A stretch of 64,000 nt of DNA, taken from NCBI GenBank assembly GCA_024803745.1, contig JANJXV010000152.1:1291501-1355500 (forward strand), in the 5' to 3' direction. Shown in pieces: positions 56,690 through 64,000 of the stretch (position 1 is its first letter; every line of letters begins with the position of its first letter). The notes under the pieces are model-generated. The model ran no database searches and had not been told where the DNA came from. It saw only the letters and a program-made list of their open reading frames with translations. Made by a program: the position numbers and the translations under genes. This DNA comes from Megascapheus bottae (lineage: Eukaryota > Chordata > Mammalia > Rodentia > Geomyidae).

Positions 56690-58232
56690 ACTTTGTGAAC
56701 TTACAGTTTAATCTAATACACCACCGATGACCATTTCCGGACCAAAAAGCAAAAAACCCCCAATCCAATCTCTATTGCATGTAAGTCACTCTGGACCTAT
56801 AGTGTTAATGAACACCTAGATATACATATTTGCTCAACAACCGTCAACTGTAGTTTCATGCATTCTAAAAGTTGAAGGATGAATAGAGGACTAGAGATAG
56901 AAAAGTAGTATGAAAAATGAGAGAGAAAGTACGCAAAGAATAATGTAGGAGTGTAACATTAATATAGTAATGAACAAAAGGCGTAGCATAAGGATAACTG
57001 ACCTAAGGTGATAGAAAGATAAAATAGTTGATTACAAAATTTAGAAAAAAAATAAGATAAAATTTATGAAAATAAGAATAATGGGAAGAATATATAGAGA
57101 AAAGAGGATGGTTCAATGATAAAAAAATTTAAAAGTAAAAGTAAAAAAAGGAAAAAAAAGAAAAGAAAAAAAGGAAAAAGGTGGGGGATATACCACACAT
57201 TTGTGAATTCTTAGACAAGAAATACTAGGGTTAAGAACCAGTAGATTAAAAAATAGATCACTGTATCCATATAAATATTATTTGTATCCTGTCTGTACCA
57301 AGGTTTGTCACTATGTTTCTAGGAACAACCACAATGACAGAAGGAATGCAGGAAAAAACATAAAAGAATCATAACATTTTAAAAAAGGTGTAGGTAAAAT
57401 GGCAAAAAATAATAATACATAAAATGTAAATAAAAAAGATTACAAAAAAACGTATTTTTAATTTTTTTGGGGGGGATGGTTGTGGACACAATTGGAAACT
57501 TATGTCTCCACTAAACTCGGGATCCAAACCCTTCAAAATGTCTTTTTCCTTTGCAATTTTTTCTTTGTCATTTTTCTGATCAGTTTGCTTGATTGGGAAG
57601 AAAAAATAAAAAGAAACCAGTAGAGTCTGGAGCGGCTTTTTTTTTTTTTTACCAGGACAGCGGTCCCACCCAAGGTTAGGAACTTCCACTAGCGCCAGGG
57701 GTGGACGTCCGGATAAGCTGCCTCTGGGAAATGTTTTGCCCTTTGGAATGATGGCACTGGCAGCACCACTTTCTTAGGCTCCACTTGGTTTGGTCGGGTC
57801 TTTGCCATCAGTCAAGATGACACTACTCTCGGCTGGTCTGGGAGGGGATTCCTTCACAATACCGTTCCATGAGCAGAAGTGAAAACTTCTCCAAGGAGGT
57901 ACTCCCAAATTGCTTCATTTTTTGGTTCTGTGAAGCTGGAAGGTCCGTGCCATGGCCAGGTAACAGATCTGAGCTCGCACCGGCTCTGTCAGGCTCTGTC
58001 TGGAGCCGGCAGGTCTGTGCTTCTGGTTTGTCTCTGAGGCTGTGGCTTCAAGTGGCTGGCGCCGCTCCATGCTGTCTTCTTGTGCCAGTTTTCTGCCTTT
58101 TTCCTCTCTTACTGAGATCTCTGTGGTGCTAAAGCTTAGTTAGAATTTATCTTGGCATATGAGCTTTCCTTTATGGTATCTTGATGAGAGCTCAGAAAGA
58201 CTCACACTGAATCATCACCATCTTCCTCCGAT
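56141..58232 (-). mobile_element. LINE-1 5' end only (L1-A6)
   Basis: Minus-strand lineage-A ORF1 N-terminal half (56141-56490; TTCATAGATTCCACAATC-like text matches 10990-11280 of A1) and a 1.7-kb leader ending at CCATCTTCCTCC (about 58232). Everything 3' of mid-ORF1 is missing, so this is a rearranged remnant, not an insertion product. From about 56890 outward the leader is A-rich and does not match the A1 leader, so this copy has a different 5' UTR. Confidence 0.78.
56633..56688. repeat. (CT)n microsatellite in L1-A6
   Basis: About 27 CT units where A1 (about 11415) has the short seed TCACTCTTTCTTTTG. Confidence 0.93.
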
Positions 58233-58267
58233 CTCCTTCGAATTATTATTTTTATAAGTGAGAACAT

Positions 58268-58440
58268 AAATACAAGCTGGGTTCTGGTGATTCACACCTC
58301 TAATCCTATCAACTCAGGAGGCTAAGATCTGAGGTCTATAGTTCAAAGCCAGCTGCTGCAGAAAAGTCCATGAGTCTCTTATCTACCAAGAAAAAAAAAA
58401 GCTGGAAGTAGAGCTATTCCTCATGTGATCTAGATATCCT
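58268..58440 (+). mobile_element. dimeric B1/ID-like SINE
   Basis: AGCTGGGTTCTGGTGATTCA, TCACACCTCTAATCCTATCA and ACTCAGGAGGCTAAGATCTG form the B1-like head, then a short A-run and an eroded right arm. Confidence 0.78.
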
Positions 58441-58649
58441 TATGAGAGTCTCAGACTATCTGTAATTGCCCCTTTAATGATGCAGAAAATCCCTCTCTAA
58501 AGACACTTGACTTTTTCTAAAAATGAATACCAGAAAGGCCATGATCTCTGCCAGAATAATAGAGATTTTCTATGGGAAACAATTCATACGCTACTTTTAA
58601 TGTTTAAGGGTTACCTAAAGGATACTCCCACTCCATTAAGTTGGACAAT

Positions 58650-58870
58650 GTTGGGGTCCTCCTCGGATATCTAGGATTGGAGTAAGGTGGAGATGGAGCG
58701 ACGAATAATCCCAGGAACAGAGACTCCAAAGACCAGACTCTCAATGCAGATCTAACTTTATTTTAGAAAACATGCTCGCTAAATACAGATCAAGCGGTGG
58801 CCCCCTTTGCAACTGTATATTCACACGTCTACCTTTCTGCGACCATCTATGACCAGACACAGTGAACTTG
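58650..58870 (-). mobile_element. probable ERVK-type LTR (3' end defined)
   Basis: On the minus strand the segment ends GGAGGACCCCAACA, a typical LTR end, with AATAAAG about 110 bp upstream (58757-58763) and a U5-like stretch between. The 5' limit is not clear and no primer site or polypurine tract adjoins, so it is probably a solo or broken LTR. Confidence 0.5.
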
Positions 58871-60500
58871 CTTTAAAACTTGTGTTTTAACTTGTAAAAT
58901 TTATTCAACTATGGATACTTTCTGCACCAAATGAGTGATTTGTGGTACCTATAAATGTAGAACCCCAGAAAATTTGGGTAGTTTCATTCTCATTCTGTTG
59001 CTACTGTTACAAAATAATGAAGTTAGAGGCTTAATACAAGTTTGTTTGTGGATATAGAAGCCGCCAAATATTCTGCCTACTCAGACACTTACATTTTCAG
59101 CATCTGCCCATCTACAAAAATATGTTCACAAGGGCTAAGGAACCCAGATGAAAAATGGCAGCACCTGGATATAGCAAAGACCTAGACAAAAGATGATGTT
59201 AGTTCTCACACCATTTCTCCAGCCCCACAGCACAGCATGGAGCAATGAGTCCTTGTCATGTGTTAGGTGAATACCTCAGAAGAATCAAGTTGTCAGATGG
59301 CCTTCAACTAGCTGTTGTGATACCAAACCCATTATCCCCAAATCCCCATACCTACAGAATTCTAGTCTGTCAGTTGCAGGCCAGTCCCCAGAAACCTAAT
59401 CCTCCAGCCAAAATACCTGAACTTATTCTCAAGTAAAGTCAGACTCCAGGCCTACCCAATATAATGCCCACCTGTTGTGTACTGAGCCTGAAAATGGAGC
59501 CAACTTCAGTACTAAATAGGCATACAATCCACATTCTTTTAGTTCCAGACCTGCCTAGTTAACCTGGACTCTGTGGTTGCTCTTGTACCAGCCCTGGGCC
59601 ATCTGGAGTTGCCAGGAACGTCCCAGGAGCTCCAGTCTTTGGGCTAAATTTATTGTCTGTCACCATCCACAATAGAAAACTCTCATAAAAGGGAGTTCTG
59701 TCAAGGTAAGCAGCAAAGTTCAGAATACAGTGTTCAAAACCTGCAACGAGCTAAATAATACACCTGCCAATACAGTATTGATAAAGCTATCTTTCAGAAA
59801 CAATAGAGTGATTAGAGCCAATGTGGCCAAAAGGGTAAAAGCTTTTGTTTTTTGGTATGAATTTCTATAATGGATCTTGGGGATAGACCGTTTACATGTG
59901 CATTCAGACAAGTTTTTGTGACCTGTTTCCTTATACTGGACTTCTCTTCACACTTAGAAACAAAGGTGGATGTGTGTTTAGAGTTGGCTTTTCAGGCTAT
60001 TTTGTCCTCATTAATGCTACCATGGTCTTGAATATGTGCTGGCTGATCACATGATATTTAGATTATTGTAAGGATGGAAATTGCATGTGAGGAGTGTCTG
60101 AGGTCTGAAATCACAATTATCTTGTTTCATGTTCATTGAAATTTGCCAAATATATTCACCTTAAATATTTGTGTTTAATTCTTGCTACCCACAACTGTAG
60201 TCTTTGGCATTTCGAGAGTTCTTTCCCTATCTTCCAATTTGGAGGCTTCTTGATTCCATCCTAGAACATCTGGTCAAATGGAAGCTTCTCATCACACAAC
60301 TGCCATACTTCAAAATTGGGACCCAGTATATATAGTCACTGATGAATAACTATAAATTATTTACTACATGGGAAGCATGAATGGGGCATTCAGCTATTCA
60401 GGTATCCACACCCATGATTCTGGGTGATGTTTTGTGTTCGGACTGGGCCACCACTGGGGTAGAGAAAAGATTAAGTTCTCCAAGTTAATGTCTGTCTTTA
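58871..60500. other. unassigned DNA
   Basis: No gene or repeat recognised. The 64-codon frame at 59245-59436 and the minus-strand frame at 59720-59911 (with a hydrophobic stretch) lack known domains. Confidence 0.4.
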
Positions 60501-60504
60501 AGGT

Positions 60505-60705
60505 TTTGGGGGTTTTTGCCAGTCCTGAGCTTGGGCTCAGTGCCTGAGCACTGTCCTTGGACTTTCTCATGGCTAGCATTTTACCACTTGAACCTGAGCA
60601 CCACTTCCGGCTTCTTTCCATGTATGTGGTATCAAGAAATTGAACCAGGATCTTCGTGCATGCTAGGCAGTCACTCTACCACTAGGTCAAACACGCAGCC
60701 CCTGT
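60505..60705 (-). mobile_element. two ID-type SINE units, tandem
   Basis: In sense, GGCTGCGTGTTTGACCTAGTGG begins one ID-like unit (60705-60620; GCCTAGCATGCACGAAG, then GGTTCAATTTC). It is followed by a second, different unit (60610-60510; GTGGTGCTCAGGTTCAAGTGG, then GGACAGTGCTCAGGC). This pairing of two subfamilies resembles the one at 5408-5590. Confidence 0.72.
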
Positions 60706-61104
60706 CTTTAAGGTCAATCCATGGATATATTCCACTTTTAAACTGCAAAGTGTATGTAATTTCCTTCCATCTTTTTGCTCTTCAAATGCAGTTGCCTAGA
60801 TATTTAACATAGGTGTGCTTGTTTTTAGAGAACCAGATGACTGTTCCTTTGGAGGTGATGGTCAAAGTACAAATGAGGAAATCACAAACTAGGAAAATGA
60901 ACTGAAGCAAGGGCTTTGCCATGCCCGGCATAACAATGTAGGTGCACTAGTGAATACAGCTTCTGTAATTGGGTAGATTTCTGCCATGCTGCTTGTCAAA
61001 AAAGTGCCAACCCATCTAGAATTCTCACTATCAGAATCTTTAAGATATTTAGATCTCTAAAAAGCTCAAATTTCAACATTCCAAGGTAACTGGAATATAG
61101 TCAA

Positions 61105-61188
61105 ATAGTGGCTTAAGTAGAGTGCTTAGCTGACTACCACACATGAGACCCTGAGTTTAAATTCTATTTCCTTAAACGAATCACAAAT
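61105..61188 (+). mobile_element. decayed ID-type SINE
   Basis: TAGTGGCTTAAGTAGAGTGC is A-box-like and CCTGAGTTTAAATTC is B-box-like, followed by a weak A-rich end. Confidence 0.55.
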
Positions 61189-61209
61189 ATTTGTAGTAAT
61201 AGACAACTT

Positions 61210-61930
61210 CTTGTCTCCACCAACAAGGTAGCCTGATTCTCTTGGTGGCAACTATTGCTTCATTCTTTGTGGGTGCTTTTTTTCATTTGGGAGGGCATTT
61301 GTGGAATGACTGTCTCACTGGGGTTGAGAGCTGGAGCCGAGCCCAGAAATGCCAGGACACAGTAGAAGGCAATGAGGGATTCCTTGTTGCACAGAATGAA
61401 GGCAAGGACATGATCAGTGTGTGCATCTTGGTCAATGAAGGGAGGACAGGTTCACAGCCGGAGTCCACAGTCATCTGGGTGAGAATGCAGATAGGGATGA
61501 TGAGTTTAGGAGCCCCTGATGCCAGAAGTCACCTCATTGTTCTCCCTGGAGATTAAGCCTTAAAGGTCAGAATCACAGTCACAGTTTTGCTCAACACTGT
61601 AGGAACCGCTACAGTAAACACAATTCCAAATGCAGTTTGCTGGAAGGTGCAGTTGACTGTGTTGGGATGGCCAATAAAGAACAGGGAACAAAGGAAACCG
61701 AATATGATGGAGATGAGCAAGGTACAGCTGAGATCCTGGTTAATGGCCTCGACAATGGCAGTGTCCTGGCATTTCACACACATCTCAAGTACGACAGCAG
61801 TGAACACACACAAGCAGAGAGCCAAGCAGGTCAGAGCCATGCCCAGGGCATCTCCAAAAGCCAGGAAACTTGCAGCCCTCAGGAGGCACTGATTTCTTTG
61901 TGTGTTGCCATACTAATGAGGTGGACACTT
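61210..61930 (-). pseudogene. vomeronasal type-2 receptor (V2R) 7TM-exon pseudogene
   Basis: V2Rs are family C GPCRs that sense pheromones in vomeronasal neurons. The 95-codon minus frame at 61840-61553 is unmistakable: TM1 (GMALTCLALCLCVFTAVVLE in context), CQDTAIVEA, TM2 (LLISIIFGFLCSLFFIGHPN) and TM3 (QTAFGIVFTVAVPTVLSKTV). In other frames upstream is FLAFGDALGM (about 61860); downstream are LLASGAPKLIIPICILTQ (TM4, about 61500) and an AFYCVL-type TM5 region, then NEA near 61220. At least two frameshifts, stops and the lack of TM6-7 show a pseudogene. The usual single 7TM exon is about 900 bp. No extracellular exons recognised nearby. Confidence 0.88.
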
Positions 61931-62157
61931 CACACACTGGTCTGTATCTGGAGAGAAGTACAAAAAAAAGCTACCACAACTTCTTGGTGTATACTTAACA
62001 TTCTTCTAAGAATTTAGGAAACTGTTCCCTTATATTCAACCTACCATGTTAGTGTTTGTTATCATAAAAGCAATTTTGTTTCATTTCTAAACCATAAACC
62101 TTCTCATTGCCATCTTTTCTGTTTATTTTTTTGGACTAGTCCTGGGGCTTGAACCAG

Positions 62158-62270
62158 GTTGGGGGAGGAAAATGGACACAAAAACTTGAGAAGGTGTATC
62201 AATGTGTGTGAAGTAATACTCCTTCTATCTGGTAAATATAACTCTAACCCCTCTACTTTTACAATAAAAC
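62158..62270 (+). mobile_element. very short 5'-truncated L1 (3' UTR only)
   Basis: GTATCAATGTGTGTGAAGTA, CTTCTATCTGGTAAATAT and ACAATAAAA match in sense the end of the lineage-A 3' UTR (complement of 26385-26480). Just left of it, 62126-62157 is the antisense end of a SINE (CCTGGGGCTTGAACCA). Confidence 0.75.
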
Positions 62271-62584
62271 ATATATGATAAAACAGTGACTTTGAAGAAA
62301 ATCTAATTGAACATACACATATGGAGAAGTAAACTGAAAGGTAGAATGAAGACGTGAAAAAATGTTATGTCAAGTGTTGACAGTAGGCTTCCGGAAAGAT
62401 TGTGACTCTGTTAGTTGTCTGTGACCAAACAGAGATTTACGGTCCAAACACACACATTACGTCCAAGGAGTGACATCAATCAAACTATAAACAAACACAA
62501 ATTCTAGCAAAGAGGAAATTGTAATACTGGTGTGTAAGCTCAGAAATCGGCCAACAGGCAGTGCAGCAAGGTGATTCCTGCTGC

Positions 62585-62715
62585 ACAGCTATGCTGGGTG
62601 CCACACACCTGATCCCAACTACAGGAACTGTGAGTAGCTCATCAGGGATCTCTCCCCAGAGAAGAGCTCCTGGCATGACCCAGAGTGCCTGGTCCAGATC
62701 CCCAGCACCAGAAAG
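62585..62715 (+). mobile_element. possible dimeric SINE
   Basis: GCTGGGTGCCACACACCTGA plus CCCAACTACAG looks like a B1-type head. GGTCCAGATCCCCAGCACCAG about 80 bp later looks like an ID-type B box and end. Strongly decayed. Confidence 0.4.
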
Positions 62716-63371
62716 GGAAGCCAAATCTGGAGAAGCAAACTTTTCCACACCTTCCATACCTACTCAGGAAAGAAGGCTGGAATAAAGACCTGCCTTCTTA
62801 TACCAAAAACTCCCAGTAGTAGACAACAACACTCCTTGTACCTGGGAAAGCAAGATCAGAGAACATGAACTTCCAAGCTGAATATTCTGTGTTTATTTAT
62901 CTGATGATTTGAGCTATCTATATACATAGTATATAATCTGTTCTTTGTGTTATAGAGATAGACCGTACATTAACCTATTCTTCTTTATATTGATTTTCTC
63001 TGTCCCAAAGTAAAAGTTTAATTTGCTAGACCGTCATCTTAGGCTTTTGAGAGTAGTTAGCATAAAGCCTCAGTGTGTTTGACCCAATTCTCTTTACTTG
63101 ACTTCAGCATGCAAAAATGTTTTCTTCTCTCATTTGACTCCTCCATCAAATTCATTTTCTGTCCTCCCTTCTTTTCTCCTCTAACTCACCTATAAAGCTC
63201 TATACTTCTCTTACACATCCCTGAAAACTACCCTCAACATTCTAGGTTTACCTTACAATCTCAATACTTTTATCTGACAGTCAAATTTTAACAGTACAAC
63301 TCCTCAGCAAAACTTAACTCTATGTGTTCACTCAACAGTGTCTATAAGCACTGAATCTAGATACATAAATC
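62716..63371. other. unassigned DNA
   Basis: AT-rich sequence with no gene or repeat recognised. Confidence 0.4.
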
Positions 63372-64000
63372 TCTTCTTTGTCATCCTGTACTACAATTAA
63401 CTCCAAATGGATCAAAGACCTGGAGGTAAAATCCAACATTCTGAAAACTTTACAAGAAGGAATAGGAGATACTCTAGACCTCCTTGGCACAGGTCGAAAC
63501 TTTCTTATTAAGGACCAAGAATCACAACAAATCAGAGAAATGCTGGATAAGTGAGACTGCATTAAAATGCAGAGCTTTTGTATAGCAAAGGACATAGCTA
63601 GTAAACTAGGAAGCCTACAAAGTGGGAGAAGATCTTCACCAACCATACAACAGACAAAGGTCTCATATCTAAAATATATCAACAGCTCAAAAAATTGAAT
63701 CAATCCAAAACTAATCTCTAAAGTAACAACCATCCCATTAAAAGATGGGCCAAAGACTTAAAGAGAGTCTTCTCTGAAGAAGAAACAAAAATGGCCTATA
63801 GACACATGAAGAAATGCTCAACATCTCTGGTCATAAAAGAAATGCAAATCAAAACAACTCTAAGATGCCACCTCACTCCAGTTAGAATGGCCAGGATTAA
63901 GAAAACTCATAACAGATCCTGGAGGGGATGTGGCCAGGAGGGATCACTACTACAGTGTTGGTGAGAGTGCAAACTCATTCAACCACTGTGGAAAGCAGTA
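63372..64000 (+). mobile_element. 5'-truncated LINE-1 lineage A, runs off the window (L1-A8)
   Basis: Plus-strand ORF2 C-terminal sequence from the segment equivalent to about 7260 in A1 (TTAACTCCAAATGGATCAAA) to beyond the window. Recognisable steps include TACAAGAAGGAATAGGAGAT and GAAATGCTCAACATCTCTGG. There are stops and a small deletion near 63608. The 3' end and target duplication lie outside the window. The minus-strand frame at 63733-63332 is its shadow. Confidence 0.88.

Overview
The window is vertebrate nuclear DNA, almost certainly from a rodent. The evidence is a dense load of LINE-1 (L1) copies with recognisable ORF1 and ORF2 fragments, tRNA-derived ID-type SINEs and dimeric B1/ID-like SINEs, ERVK-type LTR elements, and decayed copies of two mammalian gene families: a TRIM43-like RING/B-box/SPRY gene and a vomeronasal type-2 receptor (V2R). 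The dimeric SINE style suggests a castorimorph-like rodent (beaver, kangaroo rat, pocket mouse); that is inference and weak. I see no intact host protein-coding gene, no structural RNA gene and nothing prokaryotic.

Layout. 1-3.6 kb: 3' part of a decayed betaretrovirus-like ERV (integrase remnant, possible env remnant, polypurine tract, LTR). 3.6-6.0 kb: mostly unassigned, with two adjacent ID SINEs. 6.0-13.2 kb: a full-length minus-strand L1 (A1) with a perfect 16-bp target duplication, a damaged ORF1 and ORF2, and a long CpG-rich 5' UTR. 13.35-22.4 kb: a second-lineage L1 (B1), minus strand, split by a small non-autonomous ERVK with two LTRs and a 6-bp target duplication, and carrying a repeated ORF1/5' UTR block; its outermost 5' end lies apart at 25.4 kb. 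26.4-35.5 kb: three truncated lineage-A L1 pieces in different orientations. 35.5-42.7 kb: largely unassigned, with one SINE. 42.7-50.6 kb: an internally deleted L1 (A5), an ancient mammalian L1 3' UTR relic, and a second lineage-B L1 (B2) that is itself hit by a 109-bp insertion. 50.6-56.1 kb: two TRIM43-like intronless pseudogenes in opposite orientation with about 1-kb duplicated flanks. 56.1-58.2 kb: only the 5' end of an L1 (A6). 58.2-64 kb: SINEs, a probable LTR, a V2R 7TM-exon pseudogene and two L1 pieces, the last running off the window.

The strongest observations are structural. L1-A1 joins a lineage-A body to a 5' UTR matching lineage B, whereas A6 joins a similar ORF1 to a different 5' UTR. 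A1 also shows a double poly-A tail consistent with a 13-bp 3' transduction. The ERVK has a Lys/Glu/Arg-rich ORF that begins immediately after its primer-binding site. The TRIM43-like pair sits in a direct and inverted duplication. I found no convincing undescribed molecular system; the window reads as an L1-rich gene-family graveyard. Element boundaries without target-site duplications are approximate to tens of bases.
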